Shown: positions 1 to 5,448 of the stretch, one piece after another
How the letters are laid out: the number at the start of each line of letters is the position of its first letter
Position numbering within the stretch: position 1 is the first letter of the stretch
Origin: an uncultured Lachnospiraceae bacterium
GTDB taxonomy: Bacteria > Bacillota_A > Clostridia > Lachnospirales > Lachnospiraceae
DNA: 6,447 bases
NCBI GenBank assembly: GCA_946529195.1
Contig: CAMMZE010000060.1
Coordinates: forward strand, 1-6,447
Direction of reading: 5' to 3'
Made by a program: the position numbers and the translations under genes
Notes under the pieces: generated by a model
Told to the model about the DNA's origin: nothing
Databases searched by the model: none
Seen by the model: only the letters and a program-made list of their open reading frames with translations

Positions 1-18
1 TCTGATATGTAAATCACA

Positions 19-50
19 GAGGACAGCCGCAAAAGGGCTGTCCTCTTTTT
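19..50. terminator. Intrinsic-terminator-like hairpin after the isomerase gene
   Basis: A perfect 10-bp stem, GAGGACAGCC (19-28) with GGCTGTCCTC (36-45), encloses a 7-nt loop. On the + strand it is followed by TTTTT (46-50), the classic intrinsic terminator layout. It begins 8 nt past the stop codon of the minus-strand isomerase gene, so it probably also ends that operon, but on the minus strand the tail after the stem is only TGTGATTT, a poor U-tract. The stronger orientation therefore suits a convergent + strand gene that would end left of the window. The hairpin is seen directly; its use on each strand is inferred. Confidence 0.75.
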
Positions 51-53
51 GTA

Positions 54-1772
54 TTATTTTTCAGTTTCTGTCTCAGAGGCAGTCTCTGTTCCGGTCTCGG
101 TCTCAGAAGCAGTCTCCGCCTCCTGCTGCTTCAGATAGTTCAGAACGCCTTTGGCATCCTTTACTTCCAGAGCCTCTGTGAGGGCATTCACCTTCTCCTG
201 AATCTGATTGGAATGCAGCATATTTTCGATGCTGACCTGCCATCTCTCAGCATTTTCACCCACGAAGTACATGATGTGCCAGCCGTATTCACTCTCAACG
301 AGGCCTGTATCACCGGCCTTTCTGGAAGAATCGAAGATCCAGTCATTGACAGGCGCTACCATACGGCCTTCATAAACCTGCTCATAAAGTCCGCCATTGG
401 TATTGGATCCGGTATCATCACTGTAGGTGTTGGCAAGCTCTGCGAAGCTGTCCTCTGTAGCCTCGCCGTCTTTCCACTCCTGGTAAATCTTTTCAGCCTC
501 AGCCTTGGCAGCTGCCTTGGCTTCCTCAGAAACCTCTGTCTCTTCCGTCTCTGCTGCGGAATCAGCTGCTTCTTCCGTATCCTCTTCCTCGAAGTTTACA
601 AGGATATGGCGCATATCAAAGGTCTTTTCATGTTTCAGATACCTGTCTTCGAAAAGAAGAACATACCAGCAGTCTCCGTCCGCATACTCGATCACGGTAG
701 TATCGCCGGCCTTGCGCGCCTCATCAAAGAGCCAGCTGGAAACTTCAGTGCTGGCAATCGTAGATTTGGATGCGCCGATATGCTCTGCTGTCATCTCGGG
801 ATCGGTTGCGTACTTTTCATAAGCTGCCATGAAAGCGTCCTTGCTGCCAGCCTCTGCCAGCATAGCTTCTGCCTTCTTGCCGGCCTCAGCCATAGCCTTT
901 TCCTTTGCCTCGGCCTCAGCAGCTTCCTTGGCAGCGGCCTCTTCCTCAGACATGGTTTCCGTTTCAGCCTCTGTCTCAGCAGTTTCCGCACCGGCTTCCT
1001 CAGCCTCGTCCTCCGGAATGTCCGCGTCGATCTCGCACATGAGATAATCTACAGAATCGTAGTCGGACTTGTTCTCTTCATAATAGGTCTTGATCTCATC
1101 ATCAGAAATCTCGATCTCGCCATCGATCTTCTCATAATAAGCGCCCGCATAGGCAGAATCAGCAAAATACTGTTTGATCTTATCAATCTTGGCATACTCG
1201 CCAAACTGTGCGGTCACATAATCCGCTTCCTTCACGCCGGCACTGTCTGCCGCATCTGCTAATGTCTGCAGATTGGTCTCAACATCTTCTGCCGTATCAT
1301 AAGTAAAGCCTTCCGCCTCGCCGGCATCTTTCAGAGCATAGATCATCTTGATCTGGTTGACTGCCTGCTCTTCGAAGTAATCCTTCCATGTCTGTGTATC
1401 AGAATACTGCTGCTGGTCAAGGGGCTTGGTGGTGTCCAGTCCGAAATAGGAAATATAATCGCCGTATGTGTTTACATAGGAATAGTAGCTGTTGTTGTAA
1501 TAATAATCAAACTCTCCCTTGGTAATCTCATGGCTGCCGACGGTGATATAAGGACCGTTTACTTCCTGGTAACGGCCATAGATCTTAGCGCCGATTGCAG
1601 CGACGATGCACACAACGATTGCTGCTGTCACGCCGATCGTGATCTTACGGTTGCGCGCCTTTTTCAGCTCCTGCTGTCTTCTGCGCTCCATCTTCATATC
1701 ATAGCGTGTCAGCTTTTTTTCAGTCTGTTTTTCTTCTTCACCTTTTTTGATTGTATCGTTTTGTTTTGCCAT
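54..1772 (-). CDS. Membrane-anchored parvulin-type peptidyl-prolyl cis-trans isomerase (PrsA/SurA-like)
   Basis: A 572-residue protein expected to help fold exported proteins outside the membrane. Residues 1-43 are highly charged and basic, and a single hydrophobic segment at about 44-64 should act as an uncleaved N-in anchor; C55 is preceded by VV, so it is not a lipobox. Residues 70-235 resemble a SurA/PrsA-type N-terminal helical chaperone region. A parvulin domain spans about 386-506: MRHILV (H389), FAELANTYSDD, GGLYE, and GWHIM (H499), matching the two conserved histidines of the family. Residues 241-377 look like a second, degenerate copy. Ala/Glu-rich low-complexity stretches interrupt both copies (about 255-309 and 396-428), and the C-terminus (551-572) is a Thr/Glu repeat tail. 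It is the last gene of the block. Isomerase family assignment is firm; actual catalytic activity and client proteins are unknown. Confidence 0.87.
   Translation of the reverse strand: MAKQNDTIKKGEEEKQTEKKLTRYDMKMERRRQQELKKARNRKITIGVTAAIVVCIVAAIGAKIYGRYQEVNGPYITVGSHEITKGEFDYYYNNSYYSYVNTYGDYISYFGLDTTKPLDQQQYSDTQTWKDYFEEQAVNQIKMIYALKDAGEAEGFTYDTAEDVETNLQTLADAADSAGVKEADYVTAQFGEYAKIDKIKQYFADSAYAGAYYEKIDGEIEISDDEIKTYYEENKSDYDSVDYLMCEIDADIPEDEAEEAGAETAETEAETETMSEEEAAAKEAAEAEAKEKAMAEAGKKAEAMLAEAGSKDAFMAAYEKYATDPEMTAEHIGASKSTIASTEVSSWLFDEARKAGDTTVIEYADGDCWYVLLFEDRYLKHEKTFDMRHILVNFEEEDTEEAADSAAETEETEVSEEAKAAAKAEAEKIYQEWKDGEATEDSFAELANTYSDDTGSNTNGGLYEQVYEGRMVAPVNDWIFDSSRKAGDTGLVESEYGWHIMYFVGENAERWQVSIENMLHSNQIQEKVNALTEALEVKDAKGVLNYLKQQEAETASETETGTETASETETEK
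70..118 (-). repeat. Two-copy direct repeat encoding the Thr/Glu C-terminal tail
   Basis: A 19-nt unit occurs at 70-88 and again at 100-118 with two mismatches, giving a 30-nt period. It encodes the repeated ETASETETG / ETASETETE stretch at the end of the isomerase. The in-frame period suggests that the tail grew by duplication. Confidence 0.7.
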
Positions 1773-1780
1773 AATATAGC

Positions 1781-1806
1781 GGCAGTCTCCTGCCTGACTC
1801 CTTCCT
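1781..1806 (-). promoter_or_regulatory. Ribosome binding site plus small hairpin ahead of the isomerase start codon
   Basis: Reading the minus strand, a strong Shine-Dalgarno AGGAAGGAG (1806-1798) is followed by TCA, then GGCAG-GAGA-CTGCC (1794-1781), then GCTATATT and the ATG at 1772. The 5-bp stem is capped by GAGA, a GNRA-type tetraloop. As a linear sequence the strong site is 25 nt from the ATG, too far; with the hairpin folded the unpaired distance is 3 plus 8 nt. A second AGGAG (1791-1787) lies inside the hairpin, 14 nt from the ATG. The start codon itself is supported by the basic N-terminus followed by the membrane anchor. Confidence 0.55.
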
Positions 1807-1819
1807 GGATTATAGATTA

Positions 1820-2752
1820 CTAATATATAAAATGCAGACCGTTATTCACCGAAAAACGGATCTCATTTGTTCGAAACGGCGTCTCCCCGTCAATGTGGAA
1901 CCACTCCGGGCGGGAAGTCTTTACCTGTGCCTTTTTGCAGCGCAGGATATCTACTTCCGGCAGACGGCCGTGTTTTTCCTTTATAATCTGCAGAAATGCG
2001 TAAAGGGTTCTGATGGCCGGCATTTTTCTGGCAATACACAGGTCCAGCCAGCCGTCTGACGGATCCGCATCCGGACAGAATGCAAAGCCTCCGCCTTCAA
2101 ACTTATGAATCATCGCCGCAAATACGAAAAGCGGGATCTTAAAATCCTCCCCGTCATCAACCCGGATCCGGGCTCTTCCATATCTTCCGAAAAGCATCAG
2201 AAAGATCCCGATGCTCACATAGATGAAACTGCCCAGTCCCAGTTTTCCAAGCAGCTTTTTGGCATGACTTCTGTCCGCGATCGCACAAATCTGCGCATCA
2301 AATCCGATTCCGCTGCTGATCAGGAATCTTCGCCGGAATGGCTTGCCATCCGCCCTCTTACAGACCATTTCTCCGTAGTCCAGCGAGCGTTCCCGCGGGC
2401 TGTGAAAAATTGCATCCAGCGCCTCTTCGGTGTCGCAGCTCAGATCCATATCTTTTGCAAAATCATTGGCTGACCCGCCTGCCAGACAGGAAAAACGCGT
2501 CTTTTCCATACAGACGATCCCCTGTGCGGCAGAATTGAGAGTACCGTCGCCTCCAATGATGATCAGGTGGCAGGCCGGCTGCTGCGGACCGGTAAGCTTA
2601 GATACAATCCGGACCGCATCTGCCTCGCTCTCCGTAAAGTGAACGCTGTAGGGAATCTTTTCCTCTTTCAAATAGCTTTCCGCCTCTTCCCACTTGGCCA
2701 GACAGGCCCCGCTTCCGGACAGGCGGTTCACGATAAAATGATAATCAGTCAT
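1820..2752 (-). CDS. Diacylglycerol kinase catalytic-domain lipid kinase (YegS/DagK/BmrU family)
   Basis: A 310-residue soluble or membrane-peripheral lipid kinase; family members phosphorylate diacylglycerol or related lipids with ATP, recycling lipid to phosphatidate. The nucleotide-binding signature IIGGDGTLN is at 65-73, the second conserved block LAGGSANDFA at 90-99, SSGIGFDA at 146-153, and GGGFAFCPDADPSDGWLDL at 220-238, all in family order, and the length is normal. A hydrophobic stretch at about 171-190 is typical of these enzymes and need not be a membrane span. The start at 2752 is preferred because the upstream in-frame ATG at 2812 lies deep within the preceding gene and the family begins near residue 1 here; AGGG lies just ahead. 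It overlaps the barstar gene by 8 nt (ATGACTGA), implying coupled translation. The lipid substrate cannot be told from sequence. Confidence 0.88.
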   Translation of the reverse strand: MTDYHFIVNRLSGSGACLAKWEEAESYLKEEKIPYSVHFTESEADAVRIVSKLTGPQQPACHLIIIGGDGTLNSAAQGIVCMEKTRFSCLAGGSANDFAKDMDLSCDTEEALDAIFHSPRERSLDYGEMVCKRADGKPFRRRFLISSGIGFDAQICAIADRSHAKKLLGKLGLGSFIYVSIGIFLMLFGRYGRARIRVDDGEDFKIPLFVFAAMIHKFEGGGFAFCPDADPSDGWLDLCIARKMPAIRTLYAFLQIIKEKHGRLPEVDILRCKKAQVKTSRPEWFHIDGETPFRTNEIRFSVNNGLHFIY

Positions 2753-3032
2753 ATTCCCTGAGCTCTTCTTCTGTCCATGCCAGCGTAAGATTATCATTAT
2801 CACTGGCTGCATCCTCGAACACCCAGATCAGCCGGGATCCAAAAGATGTGTTTTCCATATATTCTCTGTTGATGATAGATACACGGGTCTCTTCTGTGAT
2901 ATCAGCCAGAGCATCATAGATTGCTTCCAGATCTGCCCCGTAAAACTCCGGGAACTCGAACATATCGAACAGATACTCCCTGGCCAGGGTCTCGGAAGTC
3001 ATACGTTTTCCATTTAGTTCCACTTCTCTCAT
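2745..3032 (-). CDS. Barstar-family (ribonuclease inhibitor-like) small protein
   Basis: A 95-residue protein close to barstar in length (about 90). The segment FPEFYGADLEAIYDALADI (27-45) matches the barstar core (PEYYGENLDALWDCL-type); aligned by eye, barstar Asp35 is Glu36 here, Trp38 is Tyr39 and Asp39 is Asp40, so the acidic RNase-binding helix is largely kept. A hydrophobic strand (SRLIWVFEDA, about 67-76) and a charged C-terminus follow. Barstars inhibit barnase-type RNases by plugging the active site, but no RNase gene is visible in the window, so its target is unknown. The ATG directly abuts the stop of the J-protein gene (TAAATG), with GGAGGG 6 nt upstream as a strong ribosome binding site. 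It could instead be a barstar-fold protein with another binding role. Confidence 0.78.
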   Translation of the reverse strand: MREVELNGKRMTSETLAREYLFDMFEFPEFYGADLEAIYDALADITEETRVSIINREYMENTSFGSRLIWVFEDAASDNDNLTLAWTEEELREYD

Positions 3033-3719
3033 TTAAATCCCTCCACAACAGAATGAACCCGGACACAGACAGTTGCAGGCTACATTCAGACAGATCAGCT
3101 TCCAGCAGGCATCCCCGAAATTCATATTGGGCATCCCGTAAGAATTGCCCCGGTCCATATACCACTGTCCGGAGTTTTCCAATCTGGACAGAAGCATCCT
3201 GTACTGGATGTTATCCGGCTCCATGGATGCCGCAGTTCTGGCATGCTCCAGGGCCTGCACATTCCTGCCCAGTGTGGCGCAGCAGACTGCATTCATATAA
3301 TACCACTGGGCTGTCCGGTTCTCAATGGTCTCCAGTACATTGATGGCTTCCGCATAGGAGCCTGCATTGATATAATTGGCTGCCGCCCGGTATCTGAGAT
3401 CATCCTGGCTCTGGTATCCCTGAGAACCCTGTCCGGCATAGGTGCCGCCGTAGGAACCGCTGTAACCGCCATAACCGCCATAAGAACCGTAGCTGCTTTG
3501 TCCGCTGTAGGAATCCCAGCCTGTTCCCTGCTCACGCTGCTTCATGATCAGATCATAAGCTTCCTGCACTTCTTTGAACTTCTCCTCCGCGGCCGCCTTA
3601 TTCGGATTGTTGATATTGGCGTCCGGGTGATACATCCTGCTCAGCTTCCGGTAAGCTTTCTTGATCTCATCATCCCCTGCATCCCGGCTTACGCCGAGCA
3701 CTTCGTAAGGATCTCTCAT
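3033..3719 (-). CDS. J-domain protein with Gly/Tyr/Ser linker, TPR-like region and Cys-rich tail
   Basis: A 228-residue probable Hsp70 (DnaK) co-chaperone. Residues 2-64 form a J domain with the essential HPD motif at 31-33 after [11 protein letters not shown]. Residues 68-103 are a low-complexity Gly/Tyr/Ser/Gln linker. Residues about 105-181 look like two to three TPR-type helix pairs ([39 protein letters not shown]). The last 24 residues contain seven cysteines (205, 210, 215, 217, 219, 224, 225). It lacks the zinc-finger and C-terminal substrate domains of true DnaJ, so it is not the general housekeeping DnaJ. Its ATG overlaps the upstream stop by 4 nt (ATGA), with GAGGAAG a few bases upstream; it is tightly linked to the DUF5685-like gene, suggesting a shared role. 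Client and meaning of the Cys cluster are unknown. Confidence 0.87.
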   Translation of the reverse strand: MRDPYEVLGVSRDAGDDEIKKAYRKLSRMYHPDANINNPNKAAAEEKFKEVQEAYDLIMKQREQGTGWDSYSGQSSYGSYGGYGGYSGSYGGTYAGQGSQGYQSQDDLRYRAAANYINAGSYAEAINVLETIENRTAQWYYMNAVCCATLGRNVQALEHARTAASMEPDNIQYRMLLSRLENSGQWYMDRGNSYGMPNMNFGDACWKLICLNVACNCLCPGSFCCGGI

Positions 3720-4555
3720 GTATCTTCCTCATTTTCATGCATTTTGTTGTACTTTGCCGCAAACCTGACCCAGACCCCGGAGTAGAGAATATTGCGCAGC
3801 AGCCCTACATCCAGCTCCAGCGGGAGCTGTTCAAAAGCCCTGCAGCACTCTGCCATCTGCATCATCAGGATATCCCTGCACAGATCCGGGAAGTCTTCAC
3901 GGTCCCGGAGCCCTTTGAGCGGATTGTAGCTTCCGCCGGCAATGTCCCGGTCCACATCCTCGAAAGCGTCCATCAGATAGATGAACTTGCCCAGGTACAT
4001 TCCCATCCTGCGCAGCAGCCTGGCCCAGACATCCTCTTCAAATACAAAGATCTCTGCCAGAAGTTCTCCTGTCAGCACAGCTGCTTTTTCAAGATCATCT
4101 TCCCCACTGTTTTCTATCTGAAGAAGTTCCCGCATATACCGCTCCAGGGCAGCATTTTGTCTGGGATACTTAACAGCAAGCTCTTTCATCCTGCCGGAGA
4201 GCAGCATGGCTGCCGCTTTTTTCAGAACTCTGCGCTCATCGCGCCAGTCATCCAGCAGATTGTAGTAACTGAGCATGATATTCATATCCGCGGCATACTC
4301 AGAAAATACACCGCAGAGCATGTCATGCTTGCTGGCAGGATGAACGATGCATCTGGAACTGATCAGCGAGAGTTCCTTCTCATAGAGAGAAGTCAGCAAA
4401 ATCACCAGAAAGGTCATATCATAGGTCAGGGTAACCTGTCCGACTCTGCCATAGCTCTTGTGCAGAGATCTGCAAAGGCCGCAATAGTAAGCCCGGTATC
4501 TGCCTGCTTCGCCCTCTTTCAGCTCATTGCTGTTGATCGTTACATATCCAAACAT
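3716..4555 (-). CDS. DUF5685-like conserved protein of unknown function
   Basis: I recognise this as a clostridial DUF5685-type protein, 279 residues and predominantly helical. The start at 4555 gives MFGYV, the usual N-terminus of relatives as I recall them; longer in-frame starts at 4576 and 4585 would run into the adjacent palindrome. The ribosome binding site is weak. Visible features: CxxC at C25-C28 (AYYCGLC); a C69-H72-P-H77-C81 cluster that could bind metal with it; DDWRD at 102-106 within a helix ([11 protein letters not shown]); and DAFEDVDRD at 196-204 followed by GGSYNPL. The two aspartate motifs recall isoprenoid-synthase-fold enzymes, but no activity is established. No signal peptide or convincing membrane span was seen. 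The next gene overlaps it by 4 nt, so the J-protein is probably co-translated and may serve it. Confidence 0.8.
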   Translation of the reverse strand: MFGYVTINSNELKEGEAGRYRAYYCGLCRSLHKSYGRVGQVTLTYDMTFLVILLTSLYEKELSLISSRCIVHPASKHDMLCGVFSEYAADMNIMLSYYNLLDDWRDERRVLKKAAAMLLSGRMKELAVKYPRQNAALERYMRELLQIENSGEDDLEKAAVLTGELLAEIFVFEEDVWARLLRRMGMYLGKFIYLMDAFEDVDRDIAGGSYNPLKGLRDREDFPDLCRDILMMQMAECCRAFEQLPLELDVGLLRNILYSGVWVRFAAKYNKMHENEEDT

Positions 4556-4584
4556 ACCATACTCAGTTGATATCATTCGCACCA

Positions 4585-4613
4585 CAGTGAGGAACGCATA
4601 GCATTCCTCACTG
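4585..4613 (-). repeat. Palindromic 13-bp stem between the two gene blocks
   Basis: On the minus strand CAGTGAGGAATGC (4613-4601) pairs with GCGTTCCTCACTG (4597-4585) around a TAT loop. Transcribed leftward, every position pairs, including one G-U; on the + strand that same position is a C/A mismatch, so the RNA structure favours the minus strand. No U-tract follows, so it is not a standard intrinsic terminator. Possible roles are an operator, an mRNA processing or stability site in read-through transcripts, or a small interspersed palindromic element. Confidence 0.7.
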
Positions 4614-4626
4614 CAGATTCTGTCAA
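4598..4626 (-). promoter_or_regulatory. Possible sigma-A type promoter for the second gene block
   Basis: On the minus strand a perfect -35 box TTGACA (4626-4621) is followed after exactly 17 nt by TGCTAT (4603-4598), a 3 of 6 match to TATAAT. A transcript would start near 4591, inside the palindrome, about 35 nt ahead of the DUF5685-like ATG. Position in the only sizeable gap between the blocks supports it, the weak -10 argues against it. Confidence 0.4.
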
Positions 4627-4630
4627 TATT

Positions 4631-5002
4631 TTACATTAGTGCATCCATAAACTTCTGATTGCTGATCACAGCCCGTTTATGAATACCTGTCCCGATCAGG
4701 CCCTTTTCATCAAATACCTGCACCTCGAAGACCAGCTTTTTTCCATTTACTTCTTTGAGAATGCTCTCGCAGCGGACCTTCATGCCGACCGGGGTAGCTT
4801 TCACATGCTTGATGTCGATGGATGTACCTACAGTTCCCTCTCCCTCGCCGACAAAGGGCTGCACACTTTCCGCGCAGGTCTGCTCCATCAGTGCGATCAT
4901 GCAAGGGGTTGCATAAACCGGAAGCAGTCCGCTTCCGACACGCTCTGCTGTAAGCTCCTCCGTCACAAGCGCTTCTCTATGGTTCTGAATCCCTGCTTCC
5001 AT
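4631..5002 (-). CDS. FlK-type hotdog-fold acyl-CoA thioesterase
   Basis: A 123-residue single-domain hotdog protein likely to hydrolyse an acyl-CoA in the cytoplasm. The family's Thr-Glu-His triad is seen as T32 (VYATP), E40 (LMEQTC) and H66 (DIKHVKATPVG). The spacings of 8 and 26 residues equal those of fluoroacetyl-CoA thioesterase FlK (Thr42, Glu50, His76). The position equivalent to FlK's gating Phe36 is Leu26, so fluoroacetyl-CoA specificity should not be assumed. The start at 5002 is chosen because the longer upstream frame is a shadow of the omega acidic tail and GGAGGAG lies 10 nt ahead. It begins 4 nt after the rpoZ stop and is the last gene of the first block. A metabolic housekeeping or acyl-CoA detoxifying role is likely; the substrate is unknown. 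Confidence 0.85.
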   Translation of the reverse strand: MEAGIQNHREALVTEELTAERVGSGLLPVYATPCMIALMEQTCAESVQPFVGEGEGTVGTSIDIKHVKATPVGMKVRCESILKEVNGKKLVFEVQVFDEKGLIGTGIHKRAVISNQKFMDALM

Positions 5003-5006
5003 CCGC

Positions 5007-5447
5007 TCAGAACTCCTCCGGCTCTTCGTCCATGTCTTCGTCATCGAAAGATTCGTCATCAAAGGACTCCTCTTCGTCATCGAAAGACTCTTCATCGTCT
5101 GTATAATCTTCATCTTCCTCAGACTCAGACTCATCACTGTCACTGTCAATGGATACAGAAGCACCGTAGGCAGTCTGCATCACTGCGCTCTCTGTAAAGT
5201 CAGGATAATTATCATCGCCGGGAATAATGGTAACCTTTCCATCCATCAGTTCCCCGATTGCAGTGGAGAGGGGTTTGCTGATCACATAGTTATCTGCATC
5301 CTGCACTTCCTCCTCGATCAGCTGTCTGGCTCTCTGCGCTGCTGCAACGACGATGGAATATCTGCTGGTAACGACGGGCTTTCCATCATTACTTTCCGAA
5401 TTGGCATTTACAGCATTCATTAATTCCAGATAAGACGGGTGTAACAT
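5007..5447 (-). CDS. rpoZ: DNA-directed RNA polymerase omega subunit with long acidic C-terminal tail
   Basis: A 146-residue protein. Residues 1-75 match clostridial omega: MLHPSYLELMNAVN, TSRYSIVVAAAQRARQL (28-44) and KPLSTAIGELMDGKV (58-72), the region that clamps the beta-prime subunit and aids polymerase assembly. The start at 5447 fits the family N-terminus and lies 1 nt after the gmk stop, with an AAAGGAAG ribosome binding site inside gmk; the longer frame upstream is a gmk shadow. Clostridial omegas are usually much shorter; here residues 101-146 form a tail with 31 Asp/Glu of 46 and no Lys or Arg after residue 71, including three SFDDE units (121, 128, 133). Gene order after remA and gmk is conserved in Firmicutes and supports the call. 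The tail's function is unknown. Confidence 0.93.
   Translation of the reverse strand: MLHPSYLELMNAVNANSESNDGKPVVTSRYSIVVAAAQRARQLIEEEVQDADNYVISKPLSTAIGELMDGKVTIIPGDDNYPDFTESAVMQTAYGASVSIDSDSDESESEEDEDYTDDEESFDDEEESFDDESFDDEDMDEEPEEF
5038..5090 (-). repeat. Three-copy 17-nt direct repeat in the omega tail
   Basis: Copies of tcgtcatcgaaagactc (+ strand reading) occur at 5038-5054, 5053-5069 and 5074-5090 with one to three mismatches between copies. They encode the three SFDDE units of the acidic tail. The closeness of copies at DNA level suggests recent in-frame expansion or slippage. Confidence 0.75.
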
Positions 5448-5448
5448 A

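Noticed and set aside
213..1262. Long + strand open frame (349 codons) opposite the isomerase gene.
   Set aside because: It is an antisense shadow produced by the biased Ala/Glu codons of the isomerase; its product is Cys/Leu/Phe-rich with no recognisable domain, and the minus-strand frame has clear parvulin motifs.
1600..1640. Lipoprotein signal at C55 of the isomerase, as in Bacillus PrsA.
   Set aside because: The residue before C55 is Val and the preceding residues do not fit a lipobox; the hydrophobic segment continues past the cysteine.
1809..1814. Perfect TATAAT on the minus strand just upstream of the isomerase gene.
   Set aside because: No acceptable -35 box exists at 16-19 nt spacing and no TGn extension precedes it; a transcript starting about 7 nt downstream would cut into the strong Shine-Dalgarno at 1806-1798.
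2753..2812. Upstream in-frame start for the lipid kinase (20 extra residues).
   Set aside because: The extension lies wholly inside the barstar coding region and is not part of the family; 2752 has AGGG ahead and the usual overlap geometry.
3737..4570. + strand open frame of 277 codons opposite the DUF5685-like gene.
   Set aside because: No recognisable domain or good ribosome binding site; the minus strand encodes a recognisable conserved family joined by overlaps to its neighbours.
4585..4613. The intergenic palindrome as a rho-independent terminator.
   Set aside because: Neither strand has a T-tract after the stem.
5038..5090. The short repeats in rpoZ as a CRISPR-like array.
   Set aside because: Copies are 17 nt, overlapping or 4 nt apart, in frame and encode SFDDE units, so they are coding repeats.
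5003..5164. N-terminal extension of the thioesterase frame rich in Ser/Lys/Met.
   Set aside because: It is the omega acidic tail read in another frame; the ATG at 5002 has GGAGGAG at 10 nt and gives a standard 123-residue hotdog protein.
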